Assembly: GCA_013373595.1 (NCBI GenBank)
Contig: JABXHO010000028.1
Coordinates: forward strand, 1 to 49,608
DNA length: 49,608 bases
DNA from: Flavobacteriales bacterium
GTDB lineage: Bacteria; Bacteroidota; Bacteroidia; Flavobacteriales_D; Crocinitomicaceae
Direction: 5' to 3'
Under the pieces are notes generated by a model. That model had not been told where the DNA came from. It made no database searches and was given only the letters and a program-made list of their open reading frames with translations. The translations under genes were made by a program, and so were the position numbers. Positions within the stretch are counted from its first letter, which is position 1. Every line of letters starts with the position of its first letter. This document shows, in pieces, positions 8,741-16,762 of this stretch.

Positions 8741-9556
8741 TTACTTCAGGCCAAAGTGATTAATGGGCCCATGTCCTTTTCCTAAACGTTTATTTTTCCC
8801 ATTTTCGATAGCTTCGTTGATGTAAGAACACGCCTTTTTTACCGCCTGTTCGAGATTGTATTCTTGTCCGAGAAACGCCGCAATACTTGATGATAGACTG
8901 CAGCCCGTGCCATGCGTGTTGTTTGTGTTGATGTACGGATGTTGAATCTCATAGATCTTTCCTGAAGGATACTCAAATAAAATATCGAGCATGTGCGCAT
9001 TAGAATTTTCGAGATGTCCTCCTTTGAGTAGAACTGAAGTCTTGAATGTTAAGCCGATTTCGTGCGCGGTTGCGTGTGCATTTGTTCTATTTACTTCGTG
9101 TCCAATTAGCACGGCAGCTTCTTTGCTGTTTGGGGTGATCAATCGGGCCATCGGGAGCAGTTTCTTGAGGCATTCAATCGCATTATCAGTAATTAAAGCA
9201 TCGCCAGAAGAAGCGATCATGACAGGGTCAATCACAATATTATCGACTTTGTACGCAGATAATTTTTGTTTGATGGTTTCGATTACCTCACAAGAGTGAA
9301 GCATCCCAATTTTTACCGCGCTAAAATCGATGTCTGAGAACACGGCATCCAATTGCTTTTCGAGGTGATCAATTGGGATAGGATGAATATCGATAACACC
9401 TTGCGTACTTTGTGCGGTGGTTGCTGTGATGACGCTTGCTGCAAAAGCACCACATGCTGAAATGCTTTTTATATCCGCTTGAATGCCAGCGCATCCTCCG
9501 GAGTCACTTCCAGCAATTGTTAAAATGCTTGTGTAAGGAGTTGTTACAGTTTCCAT
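8741..9556 (-). CDS. thiD: Hydroxymethylpyrimidine/phosphomethylpyrimidine kinase
   Basis: Phosphorylates hydroxymethylpyrimidine twice to give HMP-diphosphate, the pyrimidine half of thiamine phosphate. The 271-residue ribokinase-fold protein shows the substrate motif AGSDSGGCAGIQADIK near the start, VIDPVMIASSGDAL in the middle and the anion-hole/catalytic motif NTHGTGCSLSSSIAAF near residue 215-230. It is the last gene of the thiamine operon and its ATG overlaps the end of tenA by 13 bases, which suggests coupled translation. Length and motifs match ThiD throughout. Confidence 0.96.
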   Translation of the reverse strand: METVTTPYTSILTIAGSDSGGCAGIQADIKSISACGAFAASVITATTAQSTQGVIDIHPIPIDHLEKQLDAVFSDIDFSAVKIGMLHSCEVIETIKQKLSAYKVDNIVIDPVMIASSGDALITDNAIECLKKLLPMARLITPNSKEAAVLIGHEVNRTNAHATAHEIGLTFKTSVLLKGGHLENSNAHMLDILFEYPSGKIYEIQHPYINTNNTHGTGCSLSSSIAAFLGQEYNLEQAVKKACSYINEAIENGKNKRLGKGHGPINHFGLK

Positions 9557-10197
9557 GTTTCTTTTTGATACGCACTATCCCAAAACATCCATTCCAATTT
9601 TGAAGCTTTCACGAAGGCTTCATTCATTTTTTCGATGCGCTCGGGAGATGCATTTTTTGCGTAATTATTCGTAATTTCTATGGCCTTTTTCACCGAGTTA
9701 GCAAATGCTTCTCCGCCGTAAGTGTTGATCCAATCTTGATAAGGATTCTCGTCTTTGTTGCTTTGACACTCAAGAATGTAATCACCCACTTCCTTGTATA
9801 TCGTGAAACAGGGAAGTACAGCGGCTAGTCCTTCTTCAACAGGTTTATTTGACACAATGCGCGAAAGGTAGCTTGTATACAGTTCGCAACTTGGAGAGGG
9901 TTCAACTGCTTTATTTTCAGGTTGAATGAAATGTTGGTGTAAAGCATTCTCAACAGCGATAATCCCTGTGGCGGAATCAAAAAAGAATTGCGTATCGCTT
10001 TCATTCGAACACTTGATTCCTACGTGTGCCAACACCTTTTTGTACTCCGCTAAGTATAAAGCATCTTGATTGATATAAAAGCTAAATACGTCTTGGGGAA
10101 GAGTACCTGCCATTAACTCCGTGATAAAGGGATGCTCTTTTATGCGATCAATGATCGGTGCTGTCTTTTCGTTTATTTCTTGGTACCAGTTTGACAT
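9544..10197 (-). CDS. tenA: TenA family aminopyrimidine aminohydrolase (thiaminase II)
   Basis: Hydrolyses degraded thiamine pyrimidines to hydroxymethylpyrimidine for salvage. The 217-residue all-helical protein carries Cys130 in AAVLPCFTIYKEVG, at the place of the TenA catalytic cysteine, and the family pattern YxxAL near residues 44-50 (NQDALYLAEY). Together with ThiD and ThiM in one operon this points to recycling of thiamine breakdown products, not de novo synthesis. The start overlaps the end of thiE by about 25 bases. Confidence 0.93.
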   Translation of the reverse strand: MSNWYQEINEKTAPIIDRIKEHPFITELMAGTLPQDVFSFYINQDALYLAEYKKVLAHVGIKCSNESDTQFFFDSATGIIAVENALHQHFIQPENKAVEPSPSCELYTSYLSRIVSNKPVEEGLAAVLPCFTIYKEVGDYILECQSNKDENPYQDWINTYGGEAFANSVKKAIEITNNYAKNASPERIEKMNEAFVKASKLEWMFWDSAYQKETWKL

Positions 10198-10817
10198 ATA
10201 ATTTTTTTAAGTTGTTCTGTTTCTTCTTTGGGGTTGATTGCCTGAGAAATAGCTGAAACAACGGCAATTCCACTTGCTCCGTTTTGTAGAATACTTGCGG
10301 TGTTTTCTTTGGTTATTCCTCCAATGCACACAATGGGTTTGTTACTAATCGATTGGATACGTTTGAGCCCTTCAATTTCCAATGGAGGATCTAAATCAAC
10401 TGTTTTCGTTGAAGTTCCGAAAATAGGAGAGAGTCCTATGTAATCAATGTCGAGTTGAGTTGATATTTCCGCTTGTTCATCGTTGCTGACAGACCATCCG
10501 ATTATTTTCTGATTTCCCAATAGTTTTCTCACAACATTGGCGGATAGGTCCGTTTGTCCGATATGCACACCGTCCGCATTCACGGCCATCGCAATGTCAA
10601 CCCTGTCATTTACAATAAGTGGAGTTTCGTAGCGATCACATAACGCCTTTGTTGCCATCGCGCGCTCATAAAAGCACTTAGAATTCATCGTTTTCTCTCG
10701 AAGTTGAATGATACTGGCTCCACCTTTGAGACTCGCTTCAAGAATGGAAAGAAATTGTTCGTCGTCGGTAATACGGTCGTCGGTAACAAACATCAACGAA
10801 TAATCTACGTTTTTCAT
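10173..10817 (-). CDS. thiE: Thiamine-phosphate synthase
   Basis: Joins HMP-diphosphate and hydroxyethylthiazole phosphate to make thiamine phosphate. It is a TIM-barrel protein with the ThiE motifs GASIIQLREK, VNDRVDIAMAVNADGVHIGQ, GWSVSNDEQA, YIGLSPIFGTSTK and IGGITKENTASILQNGASGI. The frame is open ten codons further upstream, but that would overlap thiM; the internal ATG four bases after the thiM stop gives the normal N-terminus MKNVDYSLMFVTDD and is chosen here. It is the second gene of the riboswitch-controlled operon. Confidence 0.95.
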   Translation of the reverse strand: MKNVDYSLMFVTDDRITDDEQFLSILEASLKGGASIIQLREKTMNSKCFYERAMATKALCDRYETPLIVNDRVDIAMAVNADGVHIGQTDLSANVVRKLLGNQKIIGWSVSNDEQAEISTQLDIDYIGLSPIFGTSTKTVDLDPPLEIEGLKRIQSISNKPIVCIGGITKENTASILQNGASGIAVVSAISQAINPKEETEQLKKIICQTGTKK

Positions 10818-10821
10818 TTCC

Positions 10822-11586
10822 CTAGGAGAGTTGGTACAACGAATCAATAAAGTTCATTTGGAAACTACCTGGTCCATTTGAGGTTGTTTCTGCTTGAGAA
10901 CCAGCCTGAGCCATAATCTCCATTCCATTTATCGATGCCTGATGATAATTTGAGTTTACAGCAATGCACGCACCAATCATGCTCGTTGCAGTGCATCCCA
11001 TCCCTGTTACTTTAGGCATAAGTGAACTTCCACCTTTCACTTCCGTTGTTTGGTCTCCTGTTACGACATAATCGATTTCTCCACTAACAACAACTGTGTT
11101 GCCAAACTTTTTCGATAATGAGCGGGCAGCATCTACCGCATTTTCAGAACTCATGGTGCTATCAACTCCTTTTGTTTCATGACTCATCTTTGCGAGCGCC
11201 ATTATTTCGGAAGCATTTCCACGAATTACGGAAGGTTGATAGTTGTCAACTAGTCGCAATGCTGTTTCTGTTCTGTAAGCGGATGCTCCTACACCAACGG
11301 GATCAAATACGATGGGTTTGTTTAGTTCATTCGCCTTTTTCATTGCTCGTTCCATTGCTTCCACCCATTTCGGACTTAATGTTCCCATGTTGATGACGAG
11401 CGAAGATGAAATAGAAGCAATATCTTCTACTTCTTCCAGGGCATGCGCCATAACAGGGGATGCGCCAATCGCCAAAAGTGCATTAGCGGTGTTGTTCATT
11501 ACCACATAGTTAGTGATGTTGTGAACAAGTGGTGATTTCTCACGAATTTCTTGTACTGTTTCCATTAATCGATTTGTGTTTGCCAT
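10822..11586 (-). CDS. thiM: Hydroxyethylthiazole kinase
   Basis: Phosphorylates the thiazole alcohol released from thiamine, the salvage entry for the thiazole half. The 254-residue protein shows the ThiM signature SPLVHNITNYVVMNNTANAL, VFDPVGVGASAYR, and the catalytic-loop motif VTGMGCTATSMIGAC near residues 195-210. It is the first gene downstream of the TPP riboswitch and its terminator. No thiC, thiG or thiS is visible here, so the operon looks like a salvage set. Confidence 0.96.
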   Translation of the reverse strand: MANTNRLMETVQEIREKSPLVHNITNYVVMNNTANALLAIGASPVMAHALEEVEDIASISSSLVINMGTLSPKWVEAMERAMKKANELNKPIVFDPVGVGASAYRTETALRLVDNYQPSVIRGNASEIMALAKMSHETKGVDSTMSSENAVDAARSLSKKFGNTVVVSGEIDYVVTGDQTTEVKGGSSLMPKVTGMGCTATSMIGACIAVNSNYHQASINGMEIMAQAGSQAETTSNGPGSFQMNFIDSLYQLS

Positions 11587-11601
11587 GATTTTGATACAAA
11601 T

Positions 11602-11635
11602 AAAAAAGCCACTTTCACAGCAGCGAAAGTGGCTT
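11602..11635 (-). terminator. Intrinsic terminator between TPP riboswitch and thiM (expression platform)
   Basis: On the minus strand AAGCCACTTTC and GAAAGTGGCTT make an 11-bp perfect stem followed by six T. It lies after the riboswitch aptamer and only 16 bases before the thiM ATG, the position expected of a riboswitch-controlled transcription terminator. An AT hairpin (TTATAG/CTATAA at 11641-11656) sits between aptamer and terminator and may take part in the switch. Confidence 0.85.
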
Positions 11636-11661
11636 GTATATTATAGAATACTATAATTCCT

Positions 11662-11752
11662 TACAATCCTCGTTTCCCTACGCTGTTATTAAACATTTCA
11701 GGTTCATAGGGTATAATCTCAGCCGAATATTGGCACCCCTAACGATGACGTA
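11662..11752 (-). promoter_or_regulatory. TPP riboswitch (THI element)
   Basis: The minus strand carries the conserved thi-box parts in order: GGGGTGCC, GGCTGAGATTATACCC, GAACCTGAA and, closing the aptamer, CAGCGTAGGGAAACGAGG. These are the pyrimidine-sensor and pyrophosphate-sensor elements of the TPP aptamer. It would repress thiM-thiE-tenA-thiD when thiamine diphosphate is plentiful. A near-match to the -7 box (TAACTTTA, 11751-11758) lies at its 5' edge, so the transcript would start almost at the aptamer. Confidence 0.95.
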
Positions 11753-11818
11753 AAGTTACTTTTATTTGCTCGAATAATAACGTTGATTTTTGAGTATTTC
11801 TCCTTCTTTTTACTGCCT

Positions 11819-12601
11819 TTATTCTTCCTTGAACAGTAGTTCAAGCGGTTTAAACTCCAATAAACCTTCTTTTCCTTCCAAGTAGCGAAGGACTGAATTC
11901 AGCAAACGTTTGCGTGAAAAATAGTTTTCAAGTGGCAAGCGATCAAATAAATGAGTCGAATTGACCAAAAGGTTGAAGCGAATATAGGTGTCCAAATCTC
12001 GGAAGCGACCAGTTCCTCCTGCCAAATTCCCGCTGTAGTTTAAAATCGTTGTGTCATTCTCCTTTTGGATTGTTGTATAATTAATACTAAAGGGCGCCCC
12101 GTCGATAACCATACCATGGAAAGGAAAGTTTAGACTGTCGATTTCAAAAACGGCGGCGTCTATAATTAATGTGTCATGAACGAGGTATTGCTCCAATTGC
12201 TCTGCCGATAATTGATAAATAAACGATCCGTCGTATAACGTATCTTTCACAATCTTTCGGAGCGTTTGTTTGTCTTCTTCCGATAAGACAATAGAAATCT
12301 TGGGTTGATTCAATTCATTGAAGCGAGCTTGCAACTTTGTGAAGTCGCTCTTAGAATAATGAATTTTCTTTTTGACAGGACGCCTGTATCTTTTTCTCCA
12401 CCGGATGGTTCGATAGCTGGCTTTGAGTTTATCAGGCGTGGCGGTTAGGGCGATATGCTCCATGTGTCCACCAGGTAGGTAGGCAATGTGGCACGACCAT
12501 TTTATTTCCGAAACGCTATCTCCAAAAAGGTGCTGGTATGAGTCTTGGGCATTCGCACTTATCGAGAAAAGAACAAATAAAAAGAAGTGAATTGTTTTCA
12601 T
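11819..12601 (-). CDS. Uncharacterised exported protein (260 aa)
   Basis: Begins with a clear signal peptide (about 1-18, cut after ANAQ). The mature part is mixed alpha/beta with a very basic patch around IRWRKRYRRPVKKKIHY (about 86-102), then a strand-rich half ending with a basic helical region (SRKRLLNSVLRYLEG). I do not recognise a family and no catalytic motif is evident. It has no T9SS sorting domain or lipobox, so a periplasmic location is likely. The next gene upstream on the same strand (another lipoprotein) ends 50 bases away, so the two may be co-transcribed. Confidence 0.72.
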   Translation of the reverse strand: MKTIHFFLFVLFSISANAQDSYQHLFGDSVSEIKWSCHIAYLPGGHMEHIALTATPDKLKASYRTIRWRKRYRRPVKKKIHYSKSDFTKLQARFNELNQPKISIVLSEEDKQTLRKIVKDTLYDGSFIYQLSAEQLEQYLVHDTLIIDAAVFEIDSLNFPFHGMVIDGAPFSINYTTIQKENDTTILNYSGNLAGGTGRFRDLDTYIRFNLLVNSTHLFDRLPLENYFSRKRLLNSVLRYLEGKEGLLEFKPLELLFKEE

Positions 12602-12651
12602 GTTATCTAGATGATCTTTTTGCTAGCTTTCCACAGAAGATAGGTGAATAA

Positions 12652-13275
12652 TCAGTTCATCGGTGCGTTTTCTCCGCTCAGTAGTTTGAGTGAATCCGTT
12701 AGTGTTTTCAGTGTGACGGAGTCTATCTGGCTATGATTAAACAATTCGTATTTCTTTTTGAAAAAAGGATAGTGTGAATAAATCAACCCAAATTCTTTTG
12801 AGAAATAAAGCGTTTCGTCCCATCGTTTGTCTTCGTTTAAATTGTAAAAAGAGTAGAGGCGAAAGGGGTGAGTGGGCGTTTGAATTTCTAGAGAGTCGAT
12901 GAGTATATAAACCTTCCATTTTGCTCGCTTATCCTGTGGATGCTTGTACTGGTTTGTAATAAGAAGTGTATCCGTTTTGAAAGAATATATTTGATTAGGT
13001 CCTTGACTTGGTTCCAGAACGACGATTGAAGAATCATAGGTGCGAAACACGGAATCAACTGTCACTTCGAATGTGATTTCACCATTCTTTTCACTTCTGA
13101 AAGTTGTTCGATACGAATAATCAAAAATTCTTCCGTTTTCGGGATCACCAAATAGAATGACTGAGGATAACCTTTCAATTTCCTGAGAAGTCGGCGGATC
13201 GTTCTTTTCTCTTGATGGCGGTGTAGAACAACTACCAAATGCAATAACGATGAGAAAAAAAGAGAACTTTCGCAT
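12652..13275 (-). CDS. Uncharacterised lipoprotein (207 aa)
   Basis: N-terminal lipoprotein signal with lipobox FGSC (Cys16), followed by a Pro/Ser-rich linker and a beta-rich domain with repeated strand pairs such as EITFEVTVDSVFRTYDSSIV and WKVYILIDSLEI. No family recognised. It is upstream of, and in the same direction as, the 260-residue exported protein, with a 50-base gap and no terminator between them, so they may form a pair. Confidence 0.72.
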   Translation of the reverse strand: MRKFSFFLIVIAFGSCSTPPSREKNDPPTSQEIERLSSVILFGDPENGRIFDYSYRTTFRSEKNGEITFEVTVDSVFRTYDSSIVVLEPSQGPNQIYSFKTDTLLITNQYKHPQDKRAKWKVYILIDSLEIQTPTHPFRLYSFYNLNEDKRWDETLYFSKEFGLIYSHYPFFKKKYELFNHSQIDSVTLKTLTDSLKLLSGENAPMN

Positions 13276-13319
13276 TCGATAAAGTTAATACATGGTTGCA
13301 TTTAGTGTCGTCCAAAAAC

Positions 13320-13349
13320 AAAAAAGACCTCCCAAACGGAAGGTCTTTT
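13320..13349 (-). terminator. Terminator of the GEVED/PKD protein gene
   Basis: AAAAGACCT and AGGTCTTTT pair perfectly; read on the minus strand the stem is followed by a long T tract. It begins about 18 bases after the stop codon. Confidence 0.85.
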
Positions 13350-13366
13350 GTATGAATTATCTGTGA

Positions 13367-14959
13367 TTAGTTTTTCATTAATTCCTTTCTGAATGCTTCT
13401 CCAGAATCACTTGTCATTTTCAGAATGTATGTTCCAACTGGGTATTGACCGAGTGATATACTCAATGATGATACTCCATCAACTGTTTTTGATTGAAGTA
13501 CTTTTCCGTCGATATCGTACAGTTCCCATTTTCCAGTGAAGGCATCGGAAGCATCAAAGTTGATGTTTACTTCGTCCGCAGTTGGGTTTGGATACACTTC
13601 AACAGTTCCTCCAAGGAACAATTCATCTACACCGATTGTTGAAACCATTACAGAATCACAGTAGTCAACCGATCCACAGCTGCTGTAGGCCGTAAAACAA
13701 ACAAAGTATCCACCATTTGACGTATACGTATGTTGTACGTTGGTTCCTGAACCTGTGCTTCCATCACCGAAATCCCATGAAACAGAATCCTCATTGGCAA
13801 CGGTTCCTGTGAAGTCTACAGTTCCACCATTCACAGAGCTTGTGAAAGACAGTACTGGGACTAAATTCACGGTTACGTCCAATGTGTCATTGGCACGACA
13901 TCCATTGCTCGACTCTACGGTAATTTGAGATGAAGCGATTAGTGCTCCTGTATTGATATTCGTTCCTGAAGTAGCCGTTACTCCGTCGATGTACCAATCG
14001 TACACTTCAGCTCCTGAAGGATTACTGATGGATAAATCCAACGAATCACCTTCACAAACAACAGAATCGCCAGTAATAACTAAATCTGTAGCGTCTAGTA
14101 TATCGATTGTTACCGCCAATGTATCATCTGAGGTATCGCCGTCACCAACTAATGACACAATGAGTTCAGCATTCAATGTTCCTCCTACTTGTGTGTTAAT
14201 CACAGCCATGTTCAAATCCATAGATGCATTTCCAAGTAAGGAAGGAATCGTATCGTAATAAGTTCCTGTTACCAATCCTGATAGGTTTAGTTCTACTGGT
14301 ACGTTGATCTCGTCGTTTGCTGTTAGGTTCGTTACTGTAACTTTTACAGAATCACTTACGTCTCCACAATCCAAGTCGAATGGCTCGAAAACAGCTGTCG
14401 CTTCAACATTTGAAGGGAGCACCCCTGAGATAACTGCGACATAATCTTCTGTTTCTCCATAAGAGCCAATGCTGGATGTACATGCATCTGATCCAGTAAG
14501 GACGGTGCTGTATGCACACATCACACGCATTGGAAGCGGTGTACCAATAACAACACCTGGAAAAGTAGATGCGATGGTGATTGTTCCCGTATGACTTAGG
14601 GCTGCAGTAGACGATGCATAGACTTGTTCAGAAGCATCATAGACACCATCGTTATTCAGATCGATCCAAATAGCTAATCCTTGATCATAAGTAGCACCTC
14701 CAACATTAGCTGATAGTGCATAAGGAACGTCCAAATCGAAGTTGAAAACCGGGGTTGAGTACGCCGAGTATCCAGAGGAATTTGAGCAGCCTGTGTTCGA
14801 GGAAGTTGTGGTTCCAATGCTGAAATTGTCAATGGCATCTCCGTATGAACAGTCGTTAGTTGGACCTGTTGTTACAGCGCATTGAGCCGATACATTTTGT
14901 GATAGCACTCCTGCCATAAAAAAAACAAGAGCAGTTGATTTTGAATAGAATTTTTTCAT
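13367..14959 (-). CDS. Secreted GEVED/PKD-domain protein with T9SS type A sorting domain
   Basis: Large cell-surface or extracellular protein of 530 residues. Signal peptide (about 1-25, cut after VSA), then a GEVED domain (about 70-178) with IWIDLNNDGVYDASEQV and the naming motif GETEDYV at 168-174. A CARDB-like beta-sandwich follows (about 190-290), then Ig-like strands with GDSVVCEGDSLDLSIS, then a PKD domain (about 365-440) with SWDFGDGSTGSG and HTYTSNGGY. The end (about 455-530) is a T9SS sorting domain starting VEVYPNPTADEVNI. No enzyme domain is present, so adhesion or matrix binding is likely. Calcium sites in GEVED (DxNxDG) look intact. Single gene with its own terminator. Confidence 0.9.
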   Translation of the reverse strand: MKKFYSKSTALVFFMAGVLSQNVSAQCAVTTGPTNDCSYGDAIDNFSIGTTTSSNTGCSNSSGYSAYSTPVFNFDLDVPYALSANVGGATYDQGLAIWIDLNNDGVYDASEQVYASSTAALSHTGTITIASTFPGVVIGTPLPMRVMCAYSTVLTGSDACTSSIGSYGETEDYVAVISGVLPSNVEATAVFEPFDLDCGDVSDSVKVTVTNLTANDEINVPVELNLSGLVTGTYYDTIPSLLGNASMDLNMAVINTQVGGTLNAELIVSLVGDGDTSDDTLAVTIDILDATDLVITGDSVVCEGDSLDLSISNPSGAEVYDWYIDGVTATSGTNINTGALIASSQITVESSNGCRANDTLDVTVNLVPVLSFTSSVNGGTVDFTGTVANEDSVSWDFGDGSTGSGTNVQHTYTSNGGYFVCFTAYSSCGSVDYCDSVMVSTIGVDELFLGGTVEVYPNPTADEVNINFDASDAFTGKWELYDIDGKVLQSKTVDGVSSLSISLGQYPVGTYILKMTSDSGEAFRKELMKN

Positions 14960-15030
14960 AGTTCCGATTAGTGAGTTTTCGAAACTAATTTAAGGAAATT
15001 ATCCAATTTCGAACACTCATTATCAATCGG

Positions 15031-16710
15031 TTAGTTGAAATCAGGTATTTTTACCTGTTGTATTTCTCCTGTTTTCGTTGATTGGACTTTAACGGTATAA
15101 GCTGATTTCTTTTTCGTTTTAAACTCTACTAAACGTACTGATTCTGAGTTTATTGAAAGTGTAACTTCTTTCACGTTTCGACCGTTCTTTTGGAGTGAAA
15201 TGGTATACAAATCTTCTTCCGATCCGATATTGAAAACTTTTACATTAATTTCTCGTTTTCGCTTCCTTAACGAGTTGCGAATGAGTTTGCTAGTGTAAGC
15301 ATATGGATAGAGTGAAGGGGCTGGACAAACTCGGTACTGCGGAAACGCTTTCCATTCATTGGTGTTCGAATCAAATTGCTCGGCAAACATGCTCCAAACA
15401 ACGTCGCCTGTGCGTGTTAATTCAATAAAACGATTGATAGCACCCAAGTTCACTAGTATGTTGCCGTTTGACAATTCATTTACGTTACCCGTCTTAACGG
15501 CTTTCCCATTTGTCAATGTGTCAAAATCGAGTTTGAAATCCAGTAGTTTCTCAGAAGTGCCATTCTTCAACCTGGAAAAAACAACAACACTCGACACAAC
15601 ATCTGGATCCATAACAGAATCGTTGTTGAGAACCGCCATGTTTCCATCCGATAGTCGGAGTGCGTCATGTTGTCTACGGAAGAATCCTGTTGCTACGTGA
15701 GGTTCGCTGAATACACCGTAACCTCCGTACGATTCAATTGCTTTTCCAGATTTTTTATCGATGACTACAATGCGACTAATGTCTCTGAAACCAACGTAAA
15801 CCTCATTTCCATGCATCGTACAAGCGTTCATGTGTGTGCGTGTGTCGTATCGATCACCGCGCTTGCGTGAAAATAGGTCAGCATCCGTAAAATAATCGTT
15901 GCTGTTCCAAGACCAAACGAGCTTTCCATCAGGATTGTACTCCATGATTGTTCCAAATTCTACATTGATGGAATCGTTGCTGTTAGGAACTCGGCGGTTT
16001 ACATGATCTAATCCTAAAACGAGGTAATTTCCATTCGGTAGTTTCGTAAACTCATGGTGATAGTGCTCTCGATCTTCTCCATTCACTTGACCGTCGTCAG
16101 GAGCCATCCAAAGTATTGTTCCTTTTCGATCAAATTCCACAGCTGATTCTCCAAAGATCGCGGTAAAGGTTCCAGATGGCGTGAATTTTAAATCGCGAAC
16201 GCGTGTCTCCGTAAACAGGCTGTCTGTTTCGGGAATATACCATACTGCTTTTCCTGCTTTGTTGATGCCGACACGTCCGTAGTCCAAGAATAATAAACTT
16301 CTTTGAGATTTCAAACGATCGAGCTTCTTTCCATCATAACGGTACTTGTTTGGGGCAATGTAATCTGAAGTGGCAATATGAAACGAGATAGGAGTTGACC
16401 AAGGCATTTTTTCACCTATGGAAGTCAAACCGCGTACTTTCCATGTGTAGCTTGAACCAAAATTTAGCCCATCTAAACGAATTTTATTGGCTTCTGAAAT
16501 GGCTGATAAGTTTCCTTTGCCAGATTCGTGGATGGCGATTAGCTCATACGACTCAGCGCCATCAATCCAGGGAAATTCGAAAAGGATAGATGTAAAATTG
16601 AGTGTGTCGTTGGAAGCAGGGGTAAATTGCGCGTTGGTCGTGTTAGAAGCTAAAATTAATAGCAGGAAAGCCAATAGTTTAGCACTGTGAGTAGAGATCG
16701 TGTTTTTCAT
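15031..16710 (-). CDS. Arylsulfotransferase-like (ASST) beta-propeller protein, copy 1
   Basis: Signal peptide (about 1-27, cut after NAQ), a fibronectin-like N-terminal domain (about 30-115), then a propeller of the arylsulfate sulfotransferase type. In that family a histidine carries the sulfuryl group from a phenolic sulfate ester to a phenol acceptor. The four expected catalytic residues are present: His219 in YHHEFTKLPNGNY, His293 in HMNACTM, Arg309 in VGFRDI and His348 in RRQHDALRL; this residue mapping is by eye against the E. coli enzyme. A short C-terminal beta domain closes the protein, without a T9SS signal. It is divergent from tsdA by 52 bp, and its closest visible relative is the gene after tsdA. 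Confidence 0.82.
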   Translation of the reverse strand: MKNTISTHSAKLLAFLLLILASNTTNAQFTPASNDTLNFTSILFEFPWIDGAESYELIAIHESGKGNLSAISEANKIRLDGLNFGSSYTWKVRGLTSIGEKMPWSTPISFHIATSDYIAPNKYRYDGKKLDRLKSQRSLLFLDYGRVGINKAGKAVWYIPETDSLFTETRVRDLKFTPSGTFTAIFGESAVEFDRKGTILWMAPDDGQVNGEDREHYHHEFTKLPNGNYLVLGLDHVNRRVPNSNDSINVEFGTIMEYNPDGKLVWSWNSNDYFTDADLFSRKRGDRYDTRTHMNACTMHGNEVYVGFRDISRIVVIDKKSGKAIESYGGYGVFSEPHVATGFFRRQHDALRLSDGNMAVLNNDSVMDPDVVSSVVVFSRLKNGTSEKLLDFKLDFDTLTNGKAVKTGNVNELSNGNILVNLGAINRFIELTRTGDVVWSMFAEQFDSNTNEWKAFPQYRVCPAPSLYPYAYTSKLIRNSLRKRKREINVKVFNIGSEEDLYTISLQKNGRNVKEVTLSINSESVRLVEFKTKKKSAYTVKVQSTKTGEIQQVKIPDFN

Positions 16711-16715
16711 TGAGG

Positions 16716-16723
16716 CAAAATTA
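16716..16723 (-). promoter_or_regulatory. Candidate -7 box for arylsulfotransferase copy 1
   Basis: The minus strand reads TAATTTTG, an exact TAnnTTTG match, five bases before the ATG. The -33 element is unclear. The plus strand has a near-match TACTTTTA at about 16725-16732 that could serve tsdA, so the 52-bp spacer may hold two back-to-back promoters. Confidence 0.35.
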
Positions 16724-16762
16724 ATTACTTTTACCCAAACTTACCATAATTGAAAAATTGCT

